Source: Gammaproteobacteria bacterium (GTDB lineage: Bacteria; Bacillota_I; Bacilli_A; Izemoplasmatales; UBA1188). From it: a stretch of DNA of 6,715 nucleotides. Shown piece by piece: positions 1 to 6,431 of the stretch. The stretch covers positions 1-6,715 of the forward strand of contig JAILNJ010000091.1 of NCBI GenBank assembly GCA_024691665.1. Direction: 5' to 3'. Positions within the stretch are counted from its first letter, which is position 1, and the number at the start of each line of letters is the position of its first letter. The translations under genes were made by a program, and so were the position numbers. The notes under the pieces are model-generated. The model had not been told where the DNA came from, did not search any database, and saw only the letters and a program-made list of their open reading frames with translations.

Positions 1-74
1 AGTTTAAAACAAAGGTTTGTTATTATATAACAATTTTAAGTGCTTTATGATAAAATTAATATTAGGAGTATTTT
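1..74 (+). promoter_or_regulatory. Leader upstream of ruvB with weak candidate promoter and small inverted repeats
   Basis: This AT-rich stretch holds no recognisable gene. Two promoter readings are possible and neither is strong: TTTAAA (3-8) with a 17-base spacer to TATAAC (26-31), or a -10-like TATGAT (46-51) with no good -35 box. Two small perfect inverted repeats overlap: AACAAA/TTTGTT (8-13 and 16-21) and TTGTTAT/ATAACAA (17-23 and 27-33). The second is followed by TTTT (34-37), so it could be a weak terminator of the preceding transcript. Frame 1 is open from the window edge to a TAA at 28-30, and frame 3 to a TGA at 48-50. Either could be the tail of an upstream gene (ruvA would be usual), but too few residues are visible to identify one. 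Confidence 0.3.
64..68 (+). promoter_or_regulatory. Ribosome binding site of ruvB
   Basis: AGGAG lies 6 bases before the ATG at 75. It is a strong Shine-Dalgarno match at good spacing and supports that start. Confidence 0.85.
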
Positions 75-1091
75 ATGAGCACAAAGACAGAACTTGAAGA
101 GTATAAAAGTAAAGTCCAAGAGGAACAATTTTTACGTCCTCAGACTCTTGATGAATATATAGGACAAGATAAAATTAAAGACATGTTAAAGGTCTCAATT
201 CTTGCTGCTAAGAAAAGAGGAGAACCAATTGATCATGTCCTACTTTATGGTCCACAAGGTTTAGGTAAAACTACATTAGCTCAAGTAATTGCTAATGAAA
301 TGGAATCTGATATCACAGTTATATCTGGCCCAGCTATTGAAAAGACTGGAGATTTAGCTGCGATTTTATCGCAACTTAAACCATATGATGTATTATTCAT
401 CGATGAAATACATAGACTTCAAAAAGTAGTTTCTGAAACTTTATATAGTGCAATGGAAGATTTTGTGATTGATATCGTTATCGGTCGTGATACTGATGCA
501 AGAACTATTAGATTAGATCTTCCTCCATTCACATTAATTGGCGCAACAACGACTTACGGAATGCTCGCAGGACCTCTAAGAGATAGATTTGGTTCTACAT
601 TTAAACTTGATTTCTATAGTGTAGATGAACTTAAACAAATCTGTGAAAGAACTGCAAGAATCTATGGAAATATCATAGATGAAGCTTCTGCGATTGAAAT
701 TGCTAAGCGTAGTAGAGGTACTCCAAGAATTGTAAATAGAATATTTAAGAGAGTTAGAGATTATGCAGATGTTACTAATGAAGGAAAAGTAACATATGAG
801 ATTACTCTTAAAACTTTAGACAACTTAAATATTGATGAATTAGGTCTAGACGATAAGGATAGACAATATTTACTAACTATTATTAAAAACTTCAAAGGTG
901 GACCAGTTGGTGTAGATAACCTTGCATCTGCCTTAAGCGAAGATAGACTTACTATTGAAAATGTTTATGAACCTTACTTAATTAAAGAAGGATTTGTTCA
1001 AAGAACAATCAGAGGTAGAGTAGCTACTGAAAAGGCATATAAACATTTAAACATTAAATACAACACAGGACTTTTTAGTTATGAAGACTAG
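75..1091 (+). CDS. ruvB: Holliday junction branch migration ATPase RuvB
   Basis: RuvB is the hexameric AAA+ motor that, with RuvA, drives branch migration of Holliday junctions in recombinational repair; it acts on DNA in the cytoplasm. The 338 residues match the usual family length. Visible landmarks are Walker A GPQGLGKTT (59-67), Walker B FIDEIHRL (108-115), the sensor 1 region GATTTYG (156-162), PLRDRFG with the arginine-finger segment (167-173), sensor 2 RGTPR (214-218), and the C-terminal winged helix with GGPVGVDNLASAL (275-287), EPYLIKEGFVQR (299-310) and RGRVAT (313-318). Some normally near-invariant positions differ: GPQG instead of GPPG, GRDTDAR (137-143) where GxGPxAR is usual, and GATTTYG instead of GATTRAG. 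The core ATPase residues K65, D110 and E111 are intact, so I read it as functional. The start has a strong ribosome binding site. The 3' end overlaps queA by 11 bases, suggesting translational coupling. Confidence 0.97.
   Translation: MSTKTELEEYKSKVQEEQFLRPQTLDEYIGQDKIKDMLKVSILAAKKRGEPIDHVLLYGPQGLGKTTLAQVIANEMESDITVISGPAIEKTGDLAAILSQLKPYDVLFIDEIHRLQKVVSETLYSAMEDFVIDIVIGRDTDARTIRLDLPPFTLIGATTTYGMLAGPLRDRFGSTFKLDFYSVDELKQICERTARIYGNIIDEASAIEIAKRSRGTPRIVNRIFKRVRDYADVTNEGKVTYEITLKTLDNLNIDELGLDDKDRQYLLTIIKNFKGGPVGVDNLASALSEDRLTIENVYEPYLIKEGFVQRTIRGRVATEKAYKHLNIKYNTGLFSYED
1067..1070 (+). promoter_or_regulatory. Ribosome binding site of queA
   Basis: AGGA inside the end of ruvB lies 10 bases before the queA ATG at 1081. 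It supports a start within ruvB and hence the 11-base gene overlap. Confidence 0.55.
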
Positions 1092-2109
1092 TGATTTTGA
1101 TTATTATTTACCCGAAGAATTAATTGCACAAACACCACTTAAAGATAGAACTTCATCAAGACTTATGGTTCTTGATAGAGAAAAACAAGAAATAAAAGAA
1201 GATCATTTCTTTAATATTCTTGATTATCTACCTAAAAACGCAGTGCTTGTTATAAACAATACAAAAGTTGTTCCAGCTAGAATTATTGGAACTAAAGATA
1301 TTACAAATGCTAAGATTGAACTCTTACTTTTAAAAGACTTAGGTAATAAAAAGTATGAGTGTTTAGCTAAACCTCAAAGAAGATTACACGTTGGAGATAG
1401 AGTATTATTTGGACAAAATAATGAACTTATCGCCACAATCCTTTCATTAAAAGATGAAGGAATTGTTGAAGTAGAATTTGCTTACAATGGAATCTTCTAT
1501 GAAGTATTAGATAAAATTGGTGAGGTACCACTACCTCCATATATTCATGAAAAACTTGAAAATAAGGATAGATACAATACTGTATATTCTAAAAAAGAAG
1601 GATCAAGTGCAGCTCCAACTGCAGGGCTCCATTTTACAGAAGATTTACTTAAAAAGATTAAGGAATCGGGTATTGATATCGTTGAAGTTACTTTAACCAT
1701 CGGTCTTGGTACATTTAGACCTGTTAAAGTAGATGATATTGAAAAGCATGAAATGCATAGTGAATTCTATTCAATTTCAGAAGATGCAGCTAATTTCTTA
1801 AATAAAGCAAAAGCTGAAGGTAGGCCAATTGTTGCTGTTGGTACTACATCTGTTAGAACTCTTGAATCTAACTTTAAGAAGTTCCATAAGTTTGAGAAAG
1901 AGTCTACAGACACTAAGATTTTTATCTATCCAGGATATAAATTTGAAGCAATTGATGGACTAATTACAAACTTCCATCTACCAAAATCTACATTAATTAT
2001 GCTTGTATCAGCTTTAGCTGGTAGAGACTTTATATTAAAGGCATACAACCAAGCAGTTGAAGATAAATTTAGATTCTTTAGCTTTGGCGATGCTATGTTT
2101 ATTAAGTGA
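1081..2109 (+). CDS. queA: S-adenosylmethionine:tRNA ribosyltransferase-isomerase QueA
   Basis: QueA transfers and rearranges the ribosyl group of S-adenosylmethionine onto preQ1 at position 34 of tRNAs with GUN anticodons, giving epoxyqueuosine. The 342 residues are of normal length and the protein is full-length. The N-terminus has the typical SDFDYYLPEELIAQTPL (4-20) and SSRLMVL (25-31). Further family signatures are INNTKVVPARIIG (58-70), GEVPLPPYI (147-155), the hallmark SSAAPTAGLHFT (175-186), GLGTFRPV (208-215), AVGTTSVRTLES (252-263), LITNFHLPKSTLIMLVSALAG (294-314) and the terminal FRFFSFGDAMFI (330-341). The stop is TGA exactly at the family C-terminus, which shows that UGA terminates translation here. 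The gene overlaps ruvB by 11 bases and is followed after 5 bases by tgt, the preceding enzyme of the same pathway. The epoxyqueuosine reductase (QueG or QueH) is not in this window. Confidence 0.97.
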   Translation: MKTSDFDYYLPEELIAQTPLKDRTSSRLMVLDREKQEIKEDHFFNILDYLPKNAVLVINNTKVVPARIIGTKDITNAKIELLLLKDLGNKKYECLAKPQRRLHVGDRVLFGQNNELIATILSLKDEGIVEVEFAYNGIFYEVLDKIGEVPLPPYIHEKLENKDRYNTVYSKKEGSSAAPTAGLHFTEDLLKKIKESGIDIVEVTLTIGLGTFRPVKVDDIEKHEMHSEFYSISEDAANFLNKAKAEGRPIVAVGTTSVRTLESNFKKFHKFEKESTDTKIFIYPGYKFEAIDGLITNFHLPKSTLIMLVSALAGRDFILKAYNQAVEDKFRFFSFGDAMFIK

Positions 2110-2114
2110 TTATT

Positions 2115-3239
2115 ATGAAACCATTAAAATTTGAAGTACTAAAGGAATCAAAAGAATGTGGCGCAAGACTTGGTAAAATGACCTTAACTTGTGGCACTTA
2201 TAATACACCAATTTTTATGCCTGTTGGAACTAAAGGCGATGTTAAGTGTTTAACTAATGAGGAAGTTCATGAAGTATCTAATGGCTTAATTCTTGCTAAT
2301 ACTTATCATTTATTCTTAAGTCCTGGAATGGAACTACTTAATAAAGTAGGTGGACTTAAGAACTATTCTAAATGGGACGGTGCATATTTAACTGATAGCG
2401 GAGGCTATCAAGTATTCTCTCTTTCTAAAACCAGAAAGATTGAAGAAGAAGGTGTTTATTTTAGACACTATAAAAATGGTTCAAAACTATTCATGAGTCC
2501 TGAAATCTCAATCCATATGCAGAATGCGATTGGTTCAGATATCATGATGAGCTTTGATGAATGCCCTCCATTTGATTCATCATATGAATATATGAAGGCA
2601 TCATGTGAAAGAACTATTAGATGGGCTAAAAGAGGTAAAGAAGCTAACCTTAATCCAGAACGCCAAGCTTTATTTGGAATTGTTCAAGGTGGCCCATATG
2701 AAGATTTAAGACAATACTGTATTGATGAATTATCTAAGTTAGATTTTGATGGATATTCTATTGGTGGACTTGCGGTAGGTGAATCACAAGAAGATAGAAT
2801 AAAATCTCTTAATTTTTTAAGAGACCATATGCCAAAAGATAAACCTAGATACTTAATGGGTGTTGGAACTCCAGATGATATTCTTTATGGAATTGAAAAT
2901 GGAGTAGATATGTTTGACTGTGTAGAGCCAACTCGTATAGCTAGACACGGCGTAGCCATGACATCAAACGGAAGAGTATTAATTAAAAACAAAGAATATG
3001 AATATGATTTCGGTCCACTTGATCCTGAGTGTGATTGCGAAATATGTAAAACATATTCAAGAAGTTATATTAGACATCTTTTTAGAGAAGATGAAATGCT
3101 ATCACTTAGAATGCTAAGTTATCATAACTTATACTTCTTAAAGAAGTTAACTGATAACGCTAGAGAAGCAATCAAAGAAGAGAGATTCCAAGAATTTAAA
3201 AAAGAATTTTTATTAAAGTACTATAAGAGGAGTGAATAG
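2115..3239 (+). CDS. tgt: Queuine/preQ1 tRNA-guanine transglycosylase Tgt
   Basis: Tgt swaps guanine for preQ1 at position 34 of tRNA-Asp, -Asn, -His and -Tyr, supplying the substrate of QueA. I chose ATG 2115 (374 residues, family-like MKPLKFEVL start) over an in-frame GTG at 2106 that overlaps the queA stop and would add only three residues. No strong Shine-Dalgarno precedes either, so coupling to queA translation is likely. Key elements are TPIFMPVGTKGDVK (31-44), TDSGGYQ with general base D94 (93-99), SDIMMSFDEC with substrate-binding D148 (141-150), GIVQGG (188-193), IGGLAVGE (216-223), and MFDCVEPTR with nucleophile D268 (266-274). The zinc site is C306, C308, C311 and H337; the 26-residue spacing from C311 to H337 equals that in the Zymomonas enzyme. 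PTRIARHG replaces the common PTRNARNG. The catalytic set is complete. Confidence 0.96.
   Translation: MKPLKFEVLKESKECGARLGKMTLTCGTYNTPIFMPVGTKGDVKCLTNEEVHEVSNGLILANTYHLFLSPGMELLNKVGGLKNYSKWDGAYLTDSGGYQVFSLSKTRKIEEEGVYFRHYKNGSKLFMSPEISIHMQNAIGSDIMMSFDECPPFDSSYEYMKASCERTIRWAKRGKEANLNPERQALFGIVQGGPYEDLRQYCIDELSKLDFDGYSIGGLAVGESQEDRIKSLNFLRDHMPKDKPRYLMGVGTPDDILYGIENGVDMFDCVEPTRIARHGVAMTSNGRVLIKNKEYEYDFGPLDPECDCEICKTYSRSYIRHLFREDEMLSLRMLSYHNLYFLKKLTDNAREAIKEERFQEFKKEFLLKYYKRSE
3115..3131. repeat. 17-bp perfect palindrome inside tgt
   Basis: TAAGTTAT and ATAACTTA are perfect inverted arms around a single central C (3123). The element lies within the tgt codons for the Ser-Tyr-His-Asn-Leu segment that includes zinc ligand H337, about 110 bases before the ftsZ start. 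A TATACT at 3130-3135 overlaps its right edge and resembles a -10 box; the best -35 partner (TTAGAA, 3106-3111) is weak. It could be an operator-like site at an internal ftsZ promoter, or chance in AT-rich coding DNA. The palindrome itself is certain; its function is not. Confidence 0.3.
3225..3232 (+). promoter_or_regulatory. Ribosome binding site of ftsZ
   Basis: AAGAGGAG within the last tgt codons lies 9 bases before the ftsZ ATG at 3242. It is a strong site and fixes that start, two bases after the tgt stop. Confidence 0.85.
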
Positions 3240-3241
3240 AT

Positions 3242-4408
3242 ATGTTTAATGATGATGAACAATTTGTAAAAAGAGAAGCCGTTATCAAAGTAATCGGTGT
3301 CGGAGGCGGAGGCGGAAACGCTGTAGACAGAATGATTGAAAATGGTGTAAGAGGTGTTGAATTTGTAAGTATCAACACTGATTTTAGCGTACTTCAATTA
3401 TCTAAAGCTGATGAAAGAATTTTAATTGGTAAACAAACTACTAAAGGTTTAGGAGCAGGAACTGACCCTAAAACTGGTGAAAAAGCCGCAGAAGAACAAA
3501 TTGATGAAATTAGAGAAGTATTATCAGGAACTGATATGGTATTCATCACAACTGGTATGGGTGGCGGAACTGGTTCTGGTGCTACTCCAATCATCGCAAG
3601 AGTTGCTAAGGAAGAAATGAACATTCTAACTATTGGTATTGTTACAAAACCATTTGGTTTTGAAGGTACACCTAGAATGATTGTTGCTGATGAAGCTATT
3701 AATAAACTTCGTCCTTATGTAGACGCTCTAATCGTTATTCCTAACGATAGATTACTCCAAACTACACAAAGAGACACATCATACCTTGAAGCATTCAGAC
3801 TTGCTGATAATGTAATTCGTCAAGCCGTTCAAGGTATCGTTGAAATCGTTCATGTACCTGGCGTTATTAACGTTGACTTTGCTGACGTTAGAAGACTCCT
3901 TGAAAATGCTGGTACAGCTCTAATGGGTATCGGTGCTGCAACTGGTTCGCAAAGAACTAAAGATGCTGCAATGCTCGCTATCAAATCTCCACTCCTTGAA
4001 TCATCTATCTCAGGTGCAACTACTGCCATCATTAATATTTCATCATCTATTAATCTATCACTCTATGAAATACAAGATGTTGTGCGTGAAGTAAAGAGTG
4101 CTGCTGGTACTGGTGACCTTACAGTTAAGACTGGTCTTGTTGTAAACCCTGAACTTGGTGATGAAGTTATCGTAACTATTATCGCTACAGGATTTAAAGA
4201 AGATCCATTCTTAAAGATTAATACTCAAACTGAAGACTTCTCAGAAGCTGAAATCGAAGAAGAAATCGAAACTTATGACAACCAAGGAAAAGACTCTAAA
4301 GGTTGGAGAGGACTCTTCGGAGGCGGAAAGAAGAACAAGAAAGAAAAGAAAGACAAGAAAAAAGACAGCAAAGATGATCAAATCCCATCTTGGCTTCAAA
4401 GAAAATAA
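3242..4408 (+). CDS. ftsZ: Cell division GTPase FtsZ
   Basis: FtsZ is the tubulin homologue that polymerises with GTP into the cytokinetic ring at midcell. At 388 residues it is close to the B. subtilis length. The GTPase half has the T1 loop GVGGGGGNAV (19-28), GLGAGTDP (69-76) and the tubulin signature GGGTGSG (107-113). The catalytic T7 loop NVDFADV (210-216) has N210, D212 and D215 in place. The second domain ends with LGDEVIVTIIATGF (305-318). It is followed by a charged linker: acidic at 331-343, then GWRGLFGGG (354-362), then a lysine-rich run at 363-374. The C-terminal peptide DDQIPSWLQRK (378-388) is the conserved tail that binds FtsA, SepF and other partners. The usual INITGG region reads INISSS (264-269). 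The gene follows tgt by 2 bases, has no ftsA beside it, and appears richer in GC and C-ending codons than its neighbours, as expected for an abundant protein. The identity is certain; the location is unusual. Confidence 0.98.
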   Translation: MFNDDEQFVKREAVIKVIGVGGGGGNAVDRMIENGVRGVEFVSINTDFSVLQLSKADERILIGKQTTKGLGAGTDPKTGEKAAEEQIDEIREVLSGTDMVFITTGMGGGTGSGATPIIARVAKEEMNILTIGIVTKPFGFEGTPRMIVADEAINKLRPYVDALIVIPNDRLLQTTQRDTSYLEAFRLADNVIRQAVQGIVEIVHVPGVINVDFADVRRLLENAGTALMGIGAATGSQRTKDAAMLAIKSPLLESSISGATTAIINISSSINLSLYEIQDVVREVKSAAGTGDLTVKTGLVVNPELGDEVIVTIIATGFKEDPFLKINTQTEDFSEAEIEEEIETYDNQGKDSKGWRGLFGGGKKNKKEKKDKKKDSKDDQIPSWLQRK

Positions 4409-4415
4409 AAGAGGA
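4409..4415 (+). promoter_or_regulatory. Ribosome binding site that sets a TTG start
   Basis: AAGAGGA directly after the ftsZ stop lies 6 bases before TTG 4422. The next in-frame ATG is 33 codons further on, so this site makes TTG the probable start of the repeat protein. Confidence 0.8.
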
Positions 4416-4421
4416 TATTAA

Positions 4422-6431
4422 TTGGAAATTAATCAATATCTAGATTCTGTTGATTTAGCCTTAGTTAAAGAATATGAATCTAAATTATCAACTTCTAAAA
4501 TTCCACAAGATAACGCAAAAATGTACAATAGGCTTATTAGTTCTAATGAGCCTACTTTTACATACCTTTATTTTGCTTATCTTGTAAAGACTAGATATGA
4601 TGATGAGAATATTGATTTTGAAGATAAAGATTTACTCGAACTTGGAAGAAATAACTTATTTATTGATTCGCTACTATTAAGAAACATAGTTGAAAACGAT
4701 AAAGAATATTTAGACAAGATTTCAATTTATAAATCATTAGCTCCAATGCTTTCAGCATTTAAGATTTTGATGGAAGAAAATGACTTAAAAGAACTTAGAT
4801 ATTTATATGCTTGTCTTTTAGCGTTAGACCTTTCAGTAACTCAAAATCTTGATGAAGCTTTTGACATTTTCTTTAATCTTTATAGTGAAGGCCATGTAAT
4901 GGCTTCTGTGAAGCTCGCAGAGCTCATTATGAAGAGAAATGACTTATATAGTGAATACAATGATGAACTATTCAGAATCTTAAGATTTGCCTGTGATCAT
5001 GGTGCAAGATATGCTTACTATTTATATAGCGAAGTTTATCAAGGCAAACCTCTTGAAGCTTATAGAGATGATAAGTTAAGCCAAAGATATTATGAGAAAT
5101 ATTTATCTTTACTTGGCAAACAAGACAAAGAAGAAAACAATAAAGACGTTATTACAAAGATAGAAGAAACCATCCCTGAAGTTGAAGATATTGAACCAAC
5201 TGTCTATGATAAGTATCCATTCTTAAAAGAATATATTAGCGTAAAGACTCCTAAGGATTCATACGTTGGTGCACTTAGATTCTTAGACTATAAAGTTAAA
5301 CAACAATATCCACTTTTCTACTATATGGAACGTGCAAGAATCATGTTTAACTTAGGTGAAATTCCAAGTGCTAGATTATCTTTAAGAAAGGCTGAAACAT
5401 TCTTTACTGATGAAATCAGAAATAAGAATGCATTAGAGTTAGGTCTAATGTATTATAGACTTAAAGAATACGATGATATGCTTCCTTTATTAACTCAAGT
5501 TGCCAGAACTAATAAAGAAGCTTTAGTATGCTTAATTAAGTACTTTGAAGAGATTGAAGATATAAACAATATTAAGAAATATTATTTATACTACACAATC
5601 TATAATCCTAATGCATATTACCATCTATATAAGCTCACAATGGAACAAAATGACTATCAAGAAGCTATAAGCTATCTTGAAGAAGGTTATGCTATTTCAT
5701 CTCCGCTTTGTACTAAAGAATTAGGTGAATTATATTATCATGGTGATTATGTTCAAAAAGACATTAGAAAAGCTACTGATTACTTCTTAGAGGGCTATAA
5801 ACTCAGGTCTAACGTATCTACATATTATCTTGGAAAAATCTTATTCTATGGTGAAGGATGCGTTGAAAATAAGAAGAAAGGTAAAGAGTTAATCAATAAA
5901 GCGTTATCACTTGGATACGTTGATAAAGAAGGCGATATCTATGAGATTCTTTATCATAACCAACTTAGAAACCAAATCAAATATTTAAAGAAGATTTATC
6001 TTGAATATAAAGACTTTAAGACAGCAATTATTCTAGCTAAGTTATATTACGACCACAAAAACTATAAGAAGGCTGTGAAGTACTTTAAAGTTGGACGTAA
6101 TCATAACGACGCAGAATCAATGTATTACCTCGCAATGTTTTATAAGAATGGCGATGTAATTGATAGAAACTTCTATAAGGCATATGATCTCTTTAAAGAG
6201 TCTTTATCACTTGGTTATAAGAAGAGCCAAGTAGAACTTGGAATCGTTGCATATAGACTTAAAAAATATGATGAAGCTCATAAGAATTTACTCCTCTCAG
6301 ATAATAAGACTGATGAAGCATATGAGATTCTATATAAACTTCATGATCAAAAGTTAATTGAAAACTCAAACACTAAAGATGCTAAGTATTTCTTAGGTCT
6401 ATCAAAGGATACAAAAAGGAGTAATAAGTAA
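4422..6431 (+). CDS. Uncharacterised TPR/Sel1-like repeat protein
   Basis: I do not recognise a named family. The product has 669 residues, no signal peptide and no membrane segment, so it should be cytoplasmic. It is rich in tyrosine, leucine, lysine and glutamate, and appears helical almost throughout. The clearest units are Sel1-like repeats of about 36 residues at roughly 428-463 (LGELYYHGDYVQKDIRKA at its core), 464-499 (YLGKILFYGEGCVENKKKG) and 564-599 (YLAMFYKNGDVIDRNFYKA). More TPR-like helix pairs appear near 143-200, 300-360, 410-425, 536-560 and 603-625. A charged segment at about 232-260 may be a hinge between an N-terminal and a C-terminal repeat block. Such solenoids usually act as protein-binding scaffolds, and no catalytic motif is visible. 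Translation starts at TTG, backed by a strong ribosome binding site 13 bases or less from the ftsZ stop. The stop overlaps the surE start by one base. Position suggests co-expression with ftsZ; a role in division is only inference. Confidence 0.88.
   Translation: MEINQYLDSVDLALVKEYESKLSTSKIPQDNAKMYNRLISSNEPTFTYLYFAYLVKTRYDDENIDFEDKDLLELGRNNLFIDSLLLRNIVENDKEYLDKISIYKSLAPMLSAFKILMEENDLKELRYLYACLLALDLSVTQNLDEAFDIFFNLYSEGHVMASVKLAELIMKRNDLYSEYNDELFRILRFACDHGARYAYYLYSEVYQGKPLEAYRDDKLSQRYYEKYLSLLGKQDKEENNKDVITKIEETIPEVEDIEPTVYDKYPFLKEYISVKTPKDSYVGALRFLDYKVKQQYPLFYYMERARIMFNLGEIPSARLSLRKAETFFTDEIRNKNALELGLMYYRLKEYDDMLPLLTQVARTNKEALVCLIKYFEEIEDINNIKKYYLYYTIYNPNAYYHLYKLTMEQNDYQEAISYLEEGYAISSPLCTKELGELYYHGDYVQKDIRKATDYFLEGYKLRSNVSTYYLGKILFYGEGCVENKKKGKELINKALSLGYVDKEGDIYEILYHNQLRNQIKYLKKIYLEYKDFKTAIILAKLYYDHKNYKKAVKYFKVGRNHNDAESMYYLAMFYKNGDVIDRNFYKAYDLFKESLSLGYKKSQVELGIVAYRLKKYDEAHKNLLLSDNKTDEAYEILYKLHDQKLIENSNTKDAKYFLGLSKDTKRSNK
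6417..6421 (+). promoter_or_regulatory. Ribosome binding site of surE
   Basis: AGGAG within the last codons of the repeat protein lies 9 bases before the surE ATG at 6431. It supports that start and the TAATG stop-start overlap. Confidence 0.8.

Noticed and set aside
2107..2109. TGA read as tryptophan (mycoplasma-type code)
   Set aside because: QueA ends at this TGA exactly at the usual family C-terminus, and read-through would add only a few codons before overlapping tgt. Tryptophans in the window are TGG.
2106..2114. GTG at 2106 as the tgt start
   Set aside because: It adds only Met-Ile-Ile before a family-typical ATG start, overlaps the queA stop and has no better ribosome binding site. 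The alternative cannot be fully excluded.
3196..3378. Reverse-strand open frame encoding about 60 residues rich in Pro, Thr and Ser
   Set aside because: It lies opposite the end of tgt and the glycine-rich start of ftsZ; its proline run is the mirror of the FtsZ GGGGG codons. It has no independent support.
3394..3624. Reverse-strand open frame of 76 codons
   Set aside because: It is wholly antisense to conserved ftsZ coding sequence and has no family resemblance.
3850..4032. Reverse-strand open frame of 60 codons
   Set aside because: It is wholly antisense to ftsZ, and its Ala/Pro-rich composition follows from the codons opposite.
4358..4363. A6 tract near the ftsZ 3' end as a programmed frameshift site
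   Set aside because: The in-frame phase is AAG-AAA-AAA-GAC, which is not the A-AAA-AAG phase needed for a classical -1 slip. The zero frame leads to a proper FtsZ C-terminal peptide, so no shift is needed.
4320..4380. Purine-rich low-complexity tract as a repeat or recombination site
   Set aside because: It is explained by the lysine-rich FtsZ linker codons (AAA, AAG, GAC, GAA) and has no regular repeat unit at the DNA level.
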